Below are positions 9,331-21,088 of a stretch of 64,000 nt of DNA, in pieces. A model generated the notes under the pieces. That model made no database searches and was not told the origin of the DNA. It saw nothing but the letters and a program-made list of their open reading frames with translations. How positions within the stretch are numbered: the first letter of the stretch is position 1; each line of letters opens with the position of its first letter. The stretch is from Mytilinidion resinicola (Eukaryota; Ascomycota; Dothideomycetes; Mytilinidiales; Mytilinidiaceae), in assembly GCF_010093595.1 (NCBI RefSeq), contig NW_022985462.1, forward strand, positions 194,948 through 258,947. The letters run 5' to 3'. Made by a program: the position numbers and the translations under genes.

Positions 9331-12304
9331 GGTGGGTAGATGACAGGCCAATTGGGTGGGTGGCGAAACCTTTCGCGGCGAGGGTGGAGTTTATAAAGAT
9401 GGAGTGCGTCAATATGTTGATGTGTGGCTTCGCATGCGGTCCCCACCTCGCATCCGGCGATAACGGCAATACAACAGGCCTCGGACGACGTTAGTACCGA
9501 GGAAGTTAGCCGGGCTCTTTCCTCCCTCTTGCACCAGTCAGGCCATTCTCCAATACGAAAGTCGTTGTCCAGATTTGCAGGAGCGGCGCAAAGTCGTTCC
9601 GCTAAAAGGCGATAGGTGCAGAAGAACCTAGCGTCATTCTTTACCTATTTTCTTATAGCGCTGATAGGTAGGATTCCCATCTCTAATTCGCTTCAGTACC
9701 GCATATGAAGTTCTTCGGTATATAGTAGCTCCGAAGACTCTCACCGACACGCTGATTCCCAAGTCTTGTTCTAGGAGCACTCACACGGTTGCTCCATCAT
9801 TCTCACAACTAGTTGTCGGGGCATCGGGTTGCCTGTGAGACCGAGTGCTCTTGCGTACGTGCTTTGGAGGTGCGAGAGAGAGGCGCGCGACGGGGAACTA
9901 TACGGCACGGGGCATGAAAAAGGTGGTATTTTATACTACATGGGTGTGCGCGTGTGCCTCTGCTTGGAGTGCCTTGATGCATTTTCAGAAATATAATTGG
10001 GATAGAAGCTTTTCACTCTAGACTAGGTAGAAACTCGTTGAAGCGCTTCAAGCAGTGGTAGACAGGTGCATGTATTAGACAGCGTGCTTGATGAATGTTA
10101 ATCGAAAGTGGTAGTTTACAAGTCCGTGGTTCTAATTTCAAACTTCCTATCCTAAGGCATGGGCTCACTATTTCTGTGCTTATGTACGCTTATTTAGCAC
10201 TGTTTGAGGGCCTCTAGTATGTGATTGCTATTCGTGAAATACCAGCTTTGGCAAGCCTGATAGCTCTCCGGGTCGCCTCAGACGGTGTTGAACTGCTTGA
10301 GAGTGCCACTTTTTCCCCGCCCAAACGGGTAGGTATGGAATGGACAGAACAAGGCCACTACCTCCTTTTCGTCTATACGCGGCAATAGGAAGTTCAAACA
10401 AGGTTGCCGAAGCACATGGCTACGCCATCACCCAAAGTCCTTGGATCACATCCTGGAGTACATACTGTACATTCCGAAGCGACAGCATTGATGCACAAAG
10501 CTTGGTGCGTAATCCTGCAGGCTGCACTGCGATCCCGACCAGGAAGCCGTGCAGACTCGCAGGGTTCGCCGTGACTTCTCGCTCTTGCTCCTGTGATCGG
10601 CTCAGCGGCAAAGCAGACGCCTGGTCACAGGGCAGCTGTGAGCTGAATCTGACAGCAGTTTCAGCGAGCACTGCTGGTAAACTGAACCTACAGACACGAC
10701 GTTATGCTTCGTGAGGCTGAACATTCGTCTTCCAAACCCCACAAGCCGACCTTCAGACCTGCCTCTTCGATAGGGAGCCAACGACGCTTGCAAAAATAGA
10801 GTTTTGCCTGTAGAAAGTTAGAGTTGGGATTACGACTGCATATGACGACGTGGAGAAAGCTTCATTCGGAAGACAGTCACCCTTTCGTTATTTCCCATGC
10901 TCTCTGCCTTTGCGGGCGGAACGTTGTTACGTTGCATAATTTTTCAGGATCGTCAGCACGTGGAACGCTACCCCTCATTCCCGCTTCTGAAGCCACTTTA
11001 TTGGTGCAAGGTCGAGGTCAAGAAGATGCTTTTGACCTCCCATGACTCGCGCTTTTCGAGCGCAGCCGTCGGTTCTGGGCCCTTTCACATTGAAGAGCTA
11101 GAGAGGAGGAGAAGCTGGAACAGGAACACGAGTCCCGCTGGTCTTGGTGTCGGGCGTTCTCGCCCTACCGTCGACCCCAGTGCAGGTCCCGAGAGCAGCC
11201 ACATGGCGCTGGGCTACGACACTTTAGCGGCAAATCATCGCAGAAACTAAGAGGGCCAGGAGAAGGGAGCATGCGTCCTGCCGGAGCTCGCGGACACTAT
11301 TTCAATTGACGGCCAGCCATGACGATGGATCCCCAGAAAAATCGACGCCACAACTCGGAGCCCGACCAGATCCGCGCAGGGTCGCATCGCGATTCTCCGC
11401 GCCCCTTTGGACCGAGATGCCACCGGGCGATGCGTGCGGAGACGTGTGCCGCCGACGATTCCGTAAACTACCTCTAAACCTTTAGTCAGTGTTGGGGAAT
11501 CCCACACTTAACTGCCATCAGCCCACATGGACGCAATGGATGCTGCTGAGCCCTGTGACACATAGCGTTGCAAAGACTAGACACGGTCTCCACCAAGAAA
11601 ACAGCTCACAGACGCGATTAGAGTTCGATGGTGTGCGCGTCTGCAAAGCACAACGCGCCTTTTAACGTCACAGAAAACGCACCGCAGGGTGAAACCATGC
11701 AGATAATCCTTCCGCCCCTAGCTGCGCAGGCTGCGGAGTTGCCAAGGGCTTCAGACAAGGGCTGCTGTGGTGTCTTCACCATTCAGCCAGGCGGGGAACC
11801 CCTCCGCTTCCGACGGCGTTCTCAACGCTCCCAAGCGATGCAGGAGTTCTCCCGATCCTGTACGCTAAAGGGTCTAGCGACGTCTATGACGGACAGACCT
11901 ATGATAGGCAGTGACTCCGCAATGCTGACACCAGAAGCACACATGATCGCGGCGCTAAGTGGTCCAGATGCTGAACTTTCTGACAGGAACACCTTACGGC
12001 TTCAGATCCACTTTCCAAATGGATCAGGCAGGGCTCCCTCGACTTGCGATCGTGTGGAGGCGGTACGAGCTGCACTGGCCGCCCTACCACATGGCAGGTA
12101 CCCGGCTATTGGGAGGCGACCCTCACGGGGCCCTACATAATGTGTACTAATGCCCTGCTGTTATTCGAAATATCATTTCGACATTTTTTCAGCCTTGTTG
12201 CCCCGGTCCCTTGTCGGAGACCTTGAGAATCACGAGCTTGTCCCAAATTCATACATCTTGAAACCCCCTCTCCCTCTTTCATAGACCTATCTCTTCTTTC
12301 TATA
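9331..12304. other. Gene-poor 3 kb interval
   Basis: No open frame here carries a recognisable domain, and frames on the two strands overlap without splice logic. One foldback repeat copy is at 9937-10074. An imperfect inverted repeat around 9773-9852 (GAGCACTC against GAGTGCTC) is also visible. The remainder looks like degenerate sequence plus the promoter of the gene starting at 12305. Confidence 0.5.
9937..10074. repeat. Foldback repeat, isolated copy of the 135-bp family
   Basis: Begins TACATG and ends with its complement CATGTA. The inner parts of the arms (CTCTGCTTGGAGTGCC against the complement of GCTTCAAGCAGTGGTAGA) match the foldback copies at 40-45 kb, best the one at 41030-41169. 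Total length 138 bp. Non-coding, MITE-like. Confidence 0.6.
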
Positions 12305-13504
12305 ATGGCCATACCAGCTGGGGCGCCGGGCCCCGATGTCTCCATCGCCCACAGGTTCTTGGGCCCTACCGCTGCGTTCCTTGCGTTGGATATCCTTCTC
12401 TATATCGCTCGCATGTACACTCGTCTCTTCCCCACCAGACGACTAGGAATGGACGACCTAACAGCCTCACTATCAATGGTAAGCTTCACCCTCCAAAAAT
12501 CCTCAACACAAAGAACACACAACTCACCACCCCCTCCCCAGTTCCTCATGATAATCATCTGGGCCCTCACGGCTCGCGCCGTCGACTTCGGCATGGGCCG
12601 CCACAACTTCTACGTCTCCCTAGAAGACCAACAACGCGCCGCGCACCTCCTCTTCGCCGTGCAACCCCTCTGGGCGTGGAGCGTCGGCCTGGGCAAGATC
12701 AGCATGGCCTGCATGCTGCTGCGCATCATGCGCTCCAAAGCCTGGCGCATCTTCCTCTACATCATCATCGGCATCCAGCTCGTGTCCACGACGGCCTTCA
12801 TGTTCGTCGTCCTGCTGCAATGCCGCCCGCTCTCCGGCATGTGGGCGCCCAAGGCCTCGGACAACTGCTGGGGCCCGCTGTCGACGCAGATCGCGCTGTA
12901 CGTCAACGGCGCCGTGTCCATCGTCACCGACTTCATCTTCACGTTCCTGCCCTTGACCTTCATCAGCAAGATGAACCTGCCGCTGCGGCAGAAGGTCGTG
13001 CTGTGCACGCTGATGGGCATGGGCCTCTTTGCGACGGCCGCCGGCATCGTCAAGCTGACGCTGGTGAAGACGTACACGAATGGCGGCGATACGCTGTATA
13101 AGATGGTCGATCTGTACATGTGGGGCTATCTGGAGCAGGAGATGAGCATCATTGCGCTGTGTGTGCCGTGCCTGAAGGCCCTGTTCGAGAAGATCTTGCG
13201 CAAGCTGAAGCTGGTGTCGAGCAGCGGCGGTCGGTCCAGCGAGCAGAAGAGCCGGAGTGGGTATATCAATTTTGGCAACAACCAGAAGAGCAATCCGTAC
13301 GGGACACAGAAGAGCGGCACGTTCGGGGTTACGAGTCAGGCTGCGCATGAGCTGGACGTAGTCAAGCAGAAGAAGAGGGGCGATGTGGAAACGCAGAGCC
13401 AGGAGACAATCTTGCAGAAGGATGGGCAGATTACGAGGACGACGGAGGTGACGTTTGAGACGGAGACGGTTAAGGATTTTGACACGAGTAGTTCGGCGAC
13501 GTGA
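12305..13504 (+). CDS. Fungal rhodopsin-domain integral membrane protein
   Basis: Seven-helix protein of the fungal 'rhodopsin domain' type (the membrane module also found in Pth11-like receptors), without an N-terminal CFEM cysteine domain. Hydrophobic segments follow one another from residue 20 to about 290; ARMYTRLFPTRRLGMDD after the first helix, the QPLWAWSVGLGKISM stretch and the cysteine in LLQCRPLSGMW are characteristic. The cytosolic tail is Ser/Lys rich. A 63-nt intron at 12479-12541 (GTAAGC ... CCCCAG) is in frame and stop-free, so the unspliced frame also reads through. Splicing gives 378 residues. Ligand and function unknown. Confidence 0.85.
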   Translation: MAIPAGAPGPDVSIAHRFLGPTAAFLALDILLYIARMYTRLFPTRRLGMDDLTASLSMVSFTLQKSSTQRTHNSPPPPQFLMIIIWALTARAVDFGMGRHNFYVSLEDQQRAAHLLFAVQPLWAWSVGLGKISMACMLLRIMRSKAWRIFLYIIIGIQLVSTTAFMFVVLLQCRPLSGMWAPKASDNCWGPLSTQIALYVNGAVSIVTDFIFTFLPLTFISKMNLPLRQKVVLCTLMGMGLFATAAGIVKLTLVKTYTNGGDTLYKMVDLYMWGYLEQEMSIIALCVPCLKALFEKILRKLKLVSSSGGRSSEQKSRSGYINFGNNQKSNPYGTQKSGTFGVTSQAAHELDVVKQKKRGDVETQSQETILQKDGQITRTTEVTFETETVKDFDTSSSAT

Positions 13505-13787
13505 TTACTTCTTACGCGTTGTATGCATAGCGACGGCGTTTGGGATGTTCAGGCATGTTGATTCGCGATGACCTTAAAAGTAACATGATATCAAATACCC
13601 ACATGCAACTTGATAACGACGCGTAATAATAGACAGATCATGCTACAAGGAGAAATGCGACAGAACGCTACGAGTGAACTCGAAAGTCGTGACATTGAGA
13701 AAGTGGCATGCGCTTCTTGGATATCTCGCACCTCGGTGATAACCTCTAGCATCGAACCGTATCGAAACGTTCGTGTGACAAGTAACG

Positions 13788-15271
13788 CTAGAAAATCTTT
13801 GCTAAAAGAGAAGATCCAATCTTGAGGGAATAGTAAGTCCCAACACCAAAAAGGCCAGTGAAGATGAGAAGAGTCCTCAAATTTCTTGCCTCAGCACCGA
13901 CATGTCGGCCATTTGCTCCAAAGTTTCCCATTTCCGTAATCGTTGTGAACTGTGGAACATACTTGAAGTCGAACACGGTCTCAATGCCCGCAAGACCATA
14001 CTTACTCTCCACAATGATCGCGTAAAAGAGCTTCTTGAGTCTCTTGACGTTCCTTCGATCGAGATACGGAATCGATCTGTACATATAGCACATGAAAATG
14101 AAGAACATGCACTGGCCAGCCATGAGGCCCCAGTAATATATTGATACACGCGGAAGCCCCAGTCGGTCGGCAAGGGCATTGCCGTTGAGCCAACGAGCGC
14201 TGGCAATCAGCATTTCTGCTGAGACGTATGTTGGGGGCGAGTTCTCGAGACTTGTGATGATGTTATTCGCTAGGATTTTGGACATGTCTGATGGATTGAC
14301 TTCGTTATAAAGTAGAGTCTCCATGATGGCTTTGGCCTTGGCGGGTGTCTCGAAGTATTCTGTAGGGCATCCGAGAATGTAGCCAATGTAACGCCACAAC
14401 GCGATGTAGTCAACGATCTCCTGTTGTGATAAGAAGATTCCCTGACGGGGAAAGCTCAGCCAGATCAGTGTTGCGCTGAAAGTACCGATAGTGGCCATTT
14501 GATCAAGATCATTGACAGGAATGCCCCATTCTTTGACGTTGTAGTATTCGGGTCGTTGGTCGGCAAGCTTCATGATGCGTTGCCGGACGGCGCAGTGCAG
14601 CAATCTAACGCGAATAGAAGACGCCCAGCCTTCGCCCCCAGGCTGCATTGACTGGAGTGACCTAGTGCACTGCAGAATATGCTGGGTCGTCTCGAACAGT
14701 CGCCCCCGAGCGACCTTTGGTGAGAAACCACCAGTTCTAGCAAGAGTCTCTACGACTCTAGCTGCTCCCATGCCCCCAAGCAAACTCTGGTATGTAAGGC
14801 CAGTGAGTGCAGGACCACCGTAACGGTAAAAGACATCTTGGCCTCGTTCGATCTGAGCCCAGTCCACCCAGTCTGGGACATTGTTGACTTCGGTCCACAG
14901 TTCGCTTAGTTTTGGGTCCTCCTCATGGTGGTCTCTCAGTAAAGCATAAAGGTCTCTACGAGGAATAGCAGGCTCTTCTGACTTCTCCCCTTTCGTCTGC
15001 TTTGTAGTCTCAAGACTGTTGCTGCGTGGCAAAGCGGCGCTCTCCGGCGGGTACAGTACATTCAGACGATTGAGGCACTCCTCTGCCAGGACGTCGTATG
15101 AGTATTTGAGAGGCTCAGTCTGCCTAGACGTCAAATGGTCATCAGTCCACTCAAACCTATATCCCCAACAACTGAAGTTGATCAGCCTACATTTGTTGAC
15201 AAATCAGATGCAGAGATAACGTACTATCGTGTATTCTCCGTTGTGCGCCGAAACGGATTTGGAATAGCCAT
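13788..15271 (-). CDS. DUF2236 / MpaB-type ER-bound oxygenase domain protein
   Basis: Member of the family that includes rubber oxygenase Lcp and the mycophenolic-acid cleavage enzyme MpaB, haem or metal-dependent oxygenases. Two exons: 15225-15271 and 13788-15171, 476 residues. The first exon was found by phase: it encodes MAIPNPFRRTTENTRY and joins to CWGYRFEWTDDHLTSRQ. Family features: GQDVFYRYGGPALTGLTYQSLLGG, the RGRLFETTQHI stretch, and RVRLLHCAVR with a possible haem-ligand histidine. Hydrophobic segments near residues 365-385 and 450-465 fit membrane attachment. Substrate unknown; no biosynthetic cluster surrounds it. Confidence 0.85.
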
Positions 15272-15710
15272 ATTATGCTTGAAAACTACAGGAATAAAAG
15301 CGCAAAGAGGAAAAGAAATTAATGAAATGAAGAGAGAAGGAAAAGAGGAACGATTTGTTCATAGATAGCAGTCTATAGCGTCATGTGGTGCCGAGGGCCC
15401 TTTGGTGGAGAAGAGGAGACCCCTGGCAGATATGGCACATGCCCGGCCTGCAGGACATGCATCGATGTGGGCCACCGGCTTCATGTGGAGGTCTCCGGTC
15501 AGATACATTACTGTAGAGTAAAGGAAGTCGATATACTTTGGCTTTGCTGGTCAGTGGTGTTGAAGTCCCGTCCACGACGGGCGGTGGCAAAAAGGCTTCT
15601 TGGCACTGCGCTCGGGCCATTTCACCTTCCGTTGCTACAACTTTTTGTGAACTTCTCCTGTAAGATGTGTATACTCACTGTTCATTATTCCACCACATCA
15701 GCATCTACGT
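15272..15710. promoter_or_regulatory. Divergent promoter of the DUF2236 gene and RRG9
   Basis: A 439 bp spacer between divergent start codons. No other gene is supportable, although the plus strand stays open in one frame from 15383. Individual sites were not identified. Confidence 0.5.
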
Positions 15711-16622
15711 ATGGCGTGCTCGAACTGCTCCAGGCGTACTCTGGAGCTGTTCCTTCGGGGAGCAGCTGGTATCGACACCAGCGCAACCCTTCGCTCGTCC
15801 CTACATCTAAACTTTCCGACCACACGACATTTCAGCGCCGGCACTCAATGGATCCGCCGCGACGACTCAATTCCCAATCTCTCCATACGATCTGATCCGA
15901 TACCTGCGCCTGTCACGACTCCTCCAACGACTAAAAATGCAGAGTACTCAGATGCTTTTACACTTCAAAACGCTGATTCCGCCGGGTCAAAAGCTACCTC
16001 CCAAAGCCCTCCTTCAAATACACCACAGCGTAGTAAATTTAGCCCAGAGCAGAAAGAGCGGAAAAAGGCCAAGGCGAGGGCAGCTAAGGAGGCGGGTTCA
16101 TCAGGCAGACCGGCAAAGGCGGAGGAGCCAGTGGAAAAGGAGCCATGGATGATAAACAAGGCCGCTCTGCAGAAGAAGTTCGGAGGCGAGAAGTGGAGTC
16201 CGCGCAAGAAGCTATCGCCTGATACTATGGACAGTATTCGACATCTGCATAAACAAGCACCAGACAAGTTCACGACGCCGGTGTTGGCTGAACATTTCAA
16301 AATTTCCCCAGAGGCTATTCGACGGATACTGAAGAGCAACTGGAGGCCTTCGGATGAGGAGTACGAAGACAGAATGCGGAGATGGGAGAAACGGGGCGAG
16401 ACTATTTGGAGCAATCTGGTGGATCTGGGAGTCAGGCCTCCGAAGAAATGGCGAGATATGGGTGTTGGCAAGGCAGAACGGGGCGATGTGCCTAAGTGGA
16501 AGTCAAGATGGAGAAACCAGGTCGCTGTGAGCGACAGCATCGATGATATTCCGCTAGTGGATGAGGGACCTGGTCATGCTGCGTGGGAAGAGCCGCGGCC
16601 AATTGCTGAGCGAATCATGTAG
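15711..16622 (+). CDS. rrg9: Rrg9/neugrin-like mitochondrial protein
   Basis: Fungal 'required for respiratory growth 9' family, related to animal neugrin, needed for mitochondrial gene expression. Single exon, 303 residues. The N-terminal 45 residues are Arg/Ser-rich with TRHFSAGTQW, a typical mitochondrial presequence. A basic Ala/Lys-rich linker leads to the conserved core at about residues 145-235: WSPRKKLSP, MDSIRHLHKQAPDKFTTPVL, EHFKISPEAIRRILKSNWRP. The core resembles a small helix-turn-helix nucleic-acid-binding fold. It is placed divergently from the DUF2236 oxygenase and upstream of RGP1 on the same strand. Confidence 0.88.
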   Translation: MACSNCSRRTLELFLRGAAGIDTSATLRSSLHLNFPTTRHFSAGTQWIRRDDSIPNLSIRSDPIPAPVTTPPTTKNAEYSDAFTLQNADSAGSKATSQSPPSNTPQRSKFSPEQKERKKAKARAAKEAGSSGRPAKAEEPVEKEPWMINKAALQKKFGGEKWSPRKKLSPDTMDSIRHLHKQAPDKFTTPVLAEHFKISPEAIRRILKSNWRPSDEEYEDRMRRWEKRGETIWSNLVDLGVRPPKKWRDMGVGKAERGDVPKWKSRWRNQVAVSDSIDDIPLVDEGPGHAAWEEPRPIAERIM

Positions 16623-16988
16623 TACTATGGCATTGAGAAAAGGGGGCCAGAAACTGGATAAACTCCAAATGTAAAACTTGTACCACCGTTTGCAACACAT
16701 ATCTAAACACTGCGTGACTGCGTGTTCTTCTGCAGACCTCACATGTGGACCTCAGCGGCTTTTACCGAGCCATCGCGCAAGCCCAATCGCGAACTTCAAC
16801 ATCGACTCTCTCACCTACTTAACCTGCCCTCTGTATCCCCGTATGCGACTACCGAATTCCTACCGCCTCTGCCTCAATGAACGTTGATAGGTGCCATGTC
16901 GAGCAGTAGAGCCACGCGGACCGGGCCCCACCCATGAGCTGCCAGCACTCCGCAAAGGAGTCTGGGGCGTCAACCACATATCCCTACC
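16623..16988. other. Spacer between RRG9 and RGP1
   Basis: 366 bp between two plus-strand genes, holding the terminator of the first and the promoter and leader of the second. No further feature was seen. Confidence 0.5.
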
Positions 16989-19591
16989 ATGTCCACGAAC
17001 ATCCGCGTCTTCGTACAATGGAAGGAGTCGACTGTGTTTGCCGGCGAGGATATCGAATGCACCATCACCTTCAAGAACGTCGCCGCTCCGCCCGGTGGTG
17101 ACAGGTCCCCAGTGCGACCCTCAAAGAATGGCTTTGCATCCGGCGGAGAGCGCCAGCGCAAGGTACTCCCATTACCGGCTCCTACGACGAGGCCCTCTGC
17201 TTCGAGAAACTCGTCATACAGCTCCCAGCTGCCTCCACCGCACCTACGAGGGCACAAACCGACTCTGTCGTTGAACACACCCGGCTCTCTAACTGGTCGA
17301 CGATCACCTATACCCGTTAGCGGAGGACGCAATGGAGGCATTGCGGCGCCACACAAACATGGGAGGTCGTTGTCAATAATGTCTATGGGAACGGATGCTG
17401 TCGCGGATGCCAGTCATGAACGAGGCGCATCTGGACCTCCTACCAGGCGACCAGGTCGTGCTCATGGGAGATCGGCCAGCTTGCAGGTTATGCCGGGCAG
17501 CGGGAGCCTTTTCTCAGGTTTGAAGCCCTTATATATATCATCTTGAGGTTCGGCACGACTGACAAGATCACCAGGGTCACCACCGTTTCGCTCTTCCGCA
17601 CAACACCATTCTCCTCTTATAGGATCCTCCACACCACCCGCGATATACGAGACTGGCAATGAATTTCCGCTACCTGCTCGGCCGTCAGGCCGACGAAGGC
17701 CTGGCATTTCTACAGCGCCCAGCACGCCAGCGCTGCCTACCACGACGCGAAAGCCTTCGGGCTCATTCTCACAAGCCTTCAAATTCCCTCCTGCTCCCCC
17801 TCCTCCAAACAACGTACCCGCAATGTCTCCCTCAACACCCCCAGAGTCTGCCATCAGCCCCCGTGCACGAACGCCGCAGCTTCGCGGGAATTCTCCCCGG
17901 CCGCCAGAAGAGCCTCCGCCTGGAATAGAAGTCTTGTCACCAATTCCGCGTATATTGTCTGGATCCAGCATAAATGGCACCCCAAGGAGTAGCGGGGAGT
18001 TCTACTCTATGAGCAATAACTCGTCGGAGACGCTGGCATCGGAATACATACCTCCAACGACCGCTCGATTGCTCCCGAGACCGATTCATAACAGACAGGG
18101 GTCACGCTATAATGGTCAAAGCCAGACGAAAGCTCCAGAAAGCCTGATGATGGGATATGCACAGATCATGGGTTCGTTCACTCTGGACGGCTCTCTGATA
18201 AACCAGGCACCATTCGAAGAAGTCAAGAGGAAGGGTGTTGTTGGCGGCCAGGGCGGCGGTGGCGTGGTTGGCGTAGAACGAACGAAGAGAGATAGTGGGC
18301 TGTTCGGTGCACTCGGATGGGGAAATATTGGAGAGTCTCTAGGTGGTCTTATTGGAAACTCCGAGCCTTCCAGCATTAGAGAGATGAGGGGTATCGCCAG
18401 TTTGAAGACCGTTCCATTGATCACAACGCCTCAGTCAATTCTTTTCGTTGATCTCCGACTTGCTCCTGGAGAAAGCAAAAGCTACCAGTACACGTTCACG
18501 TTACCAAGTGGATTACCGCCCACTCACAAGGGGAAGTCTATGAAGGTAGAATATCATATTACCATTGGAACTCAGAGACCGGGATCTGCCAAAGACCAGC
18601 AGATAAAGCATGTCGATGTTCCTTTTCGAGTTTTCGGAAGTGTCAACAGTGAGTCTCAAATTCTCTTCATCCGCAATTGACGCTAACTTGTTTTCCAGGT
18701 CGTGGTGAGATACTGGGGCATGATTTGATGTCTCCATATATTCTCCTAAAAGATCTCGCCAAGACTTCAACCGTAGACCCTAATGCGCTCGTATCGAACG
18801 GAATCTCGAAATCGCCTGCGAAACAGCCTGAAACCGAGGATCCGCTTTCAGACTTCCTGGGCTACGTAGATAACCTTCTAGAGAAACCTCGCCAAAATTC
18901 GAGCATGGGCCTGCTATCGCCTACCGAACCTATCCCTGGAAGGCTTTCAGTGGCCGAGGAGCCCGAAACGATGAAAGAAGCCATCGATCTAGCGATCCTC
19001 CGGAGCAACGTCACCAGCGCATCCAACCAGAGCGCCAACAGATTCGAAATCGCCCGCAGCGGACGACGCGTAGCTGTCATTATGCTCGCCCGTCCCGCAT
19101 ACCGACTCGGCGAGACCATATCCGCTGTTATTGATTTCAAGAACGCAAATATCCCGTGCTACTCGGTACACGTGTCGTTAGAGACCTCCGAGAAGGTCGA
19201 CCCAGCCATCGCGCTGCGCTCAAACGCTAGCATCTACCGCGTAACGAGGAAAGTGCATGCGTCCTTCGCCGAGAACACCCTTTTCGCTCAGCGCTTGTCT
19301 TTCTGCCCTACGATCCCGCCGAATAGTACGCCGGAGTTCATCACTAGCGGCGTTAGTCTTGAGTGGAAGCTAAGAATCGAATTCATCACGCCGCGCCTCA
19401 CGCACGAAGATGGCGATGAGGCGATCTGGAACGAATTGCTCGAGGAGATATCTAGCGATGACCGCGGTGTCATACTCGGCGCAGTGGAGAGGCTGCCGTG
19501 CGATAGCTTCGAAGTCGCTGTGCCTGTGAGGGTTTATGGCGCGGTGGCTGGTCCTGGGGAGGCTGTGGATGCGGAGGGCCTTGCTGTCTAA
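16989..19591 (+). CDS. rgp1: Rgp1-family Ypt6/Rab6 exchange-factor subunit
   Basis: Subunit that with Ric1 forms the guanine-nucleotide exchange factor for Ypt6/Rab6 in retrograde transport to the Golgi. Three exons: 16989-17517, 17575-18648, 18699-19591; 831 residues, phases consistent. The N-terminus MSTNIRVFVQWKESTVFAGE and the following arrestin-like beta strands are characteristic. A low-complexity Ser/Pro-rich stretch fills residues of roughly 40-340. The conserved C-terminal Rgp1 region resumes around IASLKTVPLITTPQSILF and runs to the end, including RVAVIMLARPAYRLGETISA. The long disordered insert is usual in filamentous fungi compared with the yeast protein. Confidence 0.9.
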
Positions 19592-20572
19592 TGAGTTCGT
19601 GGGTCGTGATAGCATGACGCCGGGTTGGAAAATCTTGGGTGCTGAAGGTGGCGTTAGGGCTGCTATCTGCTACTTGTACATTATGGGCCACAAGAGTTAA
19701 TGTGGTTTTCGGCCATGCTAAAAGCGAGGGGAGGGTCGAGCTAGATCGGTTCAATTAGAGTATATTCTTTTACACGGCCTTGAAATGCTGGTGTTGTGAC
19801 AGCTTTAGCGGATACCGTGACTGGCTCGTCAAAACTGTCACTTTCTATTATCGATGACGTGATAGAGAACGTCAAGCGGTGCTGAGCGAGTGTAAATAAG
19901 CCTAGAATTAACGTGTATATGCGCTGAGAGTGTACTGCCCGGACACTGCCCGTGATACTTCTTCCTAATCCGCCAAGACCTCAGATGCATTCATGCAAGA
20001 AGGCATCGTTTTAGAATGACGTCGGTAGTTCTTACATGCGCCTCGTAGCTTCCGCAATTCTCGGACCTCGTTCTGCGGTAAAGGGTTTGAGAGTGGAATT
20101 CCACTAGACTCTTGTAGGGCATCCCTCGACTCTGACCAATGGTAGTTGTTCTGGTGTATGTTACGGCCGAGACACCGACAGTCGGCGAATGTTGCGTACT
20201 TTTCATCCGGGATCGTTCCACCCAGAGCTTCATTTAGCTTCGTAAATACGCTCTCTTGCTCGATAGCGAGGATGAGAATATATATATATATATATAGGTA
20301 ACAACACAGGTCCTCGGCCAGCTCCTGGCATCACTCTACTGGCCAATCTCCAAACTCCCTAAATCCTTCATGACAAAGAGCTCTCAAACTTCAACTGATC
20401 AATTTAAAACACTTACCATACATCTACATCCACTCCTCCGTCATATCTATACCTACAACCTTATCAACTATCCCCGATACTAGGGACGCAACGAGCCGAC
20501 CTCAATACCTCTTCAACTCCATCGACCCAATTCCCCACACAACCGCGCCTTCATCCTCAACCTCTCCCCAAA
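19592..20572. other. Intergenic, promoter of the small membrane gene
   Basis: No gene supportable. It holds a TA dinucleotide run (listed separately) about 280 bp upstream of the next start codon, and a pyrimidine/A-rich leader from 20320 on. Confidence 0.5.
20278..20296. repeat. (TA)n microsatellite
   Basis: Uninterrupted alternating A/T of 19 bp. Probably polymorphic; promoter-proximal for the gene starting at 20573. Confidence 0.9.
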
Positions 20573-21088
20573 ATGACCTCCCTCTTCCCCCACCCTGCCT
20601 ATGCCGAAGAACAACCCTACGCCCGCACAGTCCTCTACCTCCATGTCATCCGCGCGGCCACACAAGCCGCGCCGCTCGTCGCGACTTTCACCGCAACCGC
20701 CTCCTCCCTCTACTACCGCCCGCGGTCCCTCGCTGCGTTCGTCCCAAGGCTCATAACCCACTCTGCCCACGCTGTGCCTCTAGGCATCGTCTTCGCTGGT
20801 CTGGCGACTACGGGACGGATGTACGGGCGCGAGGAGATCGAGTGGCAGGACCGCGCGTGGCGGCTGTTGGAGAATAAGGGGCAGGAGGGGGCGGATTGGT
20901 GGGCGATTGGGGGTGGGGTTAGCGGTGCGGTTGTGGGGATTGTGGGTGCGAGGAGGGGCGTGCTGCCTGGGGTTGTTAGCGGGAGGTATCTTGGGAGGAC
21001 TGCGAAGTTGGTGGTGGGAGGGGCGGGAGTGGGGATGGGACCGGTGGGGATGGGGTTGGGGCAGGTGTATTCGGGTCTGAAGGGGTGA
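20573..21088 (+). CDS. Small fungal membrane protein of unknown function (possibly DUF1757)
   Basis: Single exon, 171 residues. Hydrophobic helices near residues 25-45, 60-82 and 112-130 are joined by short loops, and the C-terminal half is rich in Gly and Val (GAGVGMGPVGMGLGQ). The overall look, N-terminal FPHPAY and the WQDRAWRLLEN loop recall the DUF1757 fungal family, recalled rather than searched. Codon use shifts from C-ending in the first half to G-rich in the second half. No catalytic motif is visible. Confidence 0.7.
   Translation: MTSLFPHPAYAEEQPYARTVLYLHVIRAATQAAPLVATFTATASSLYYRPRSLAAFVPRLITHSAHAVPLGIVFAGLATTGRMYGREEIEWQDRAWRLLENKGQEGADWWAIGGGVSGAVVGIVGARRGVLPGVVSGRYLGRTAKLVVGGAGVGMGPVGMGLGQVYSGLKG

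Noticed and set aside
15134..15134. Start of the DUF2236 gene at the first position of the longest contiguous frame
   Set aside because: That position is a TTG codon, and in-frame conserved residues (WGYRFEWTDDH) continue upstream to a splice acceptor. A 47-nt first exon gives a proper ATG.
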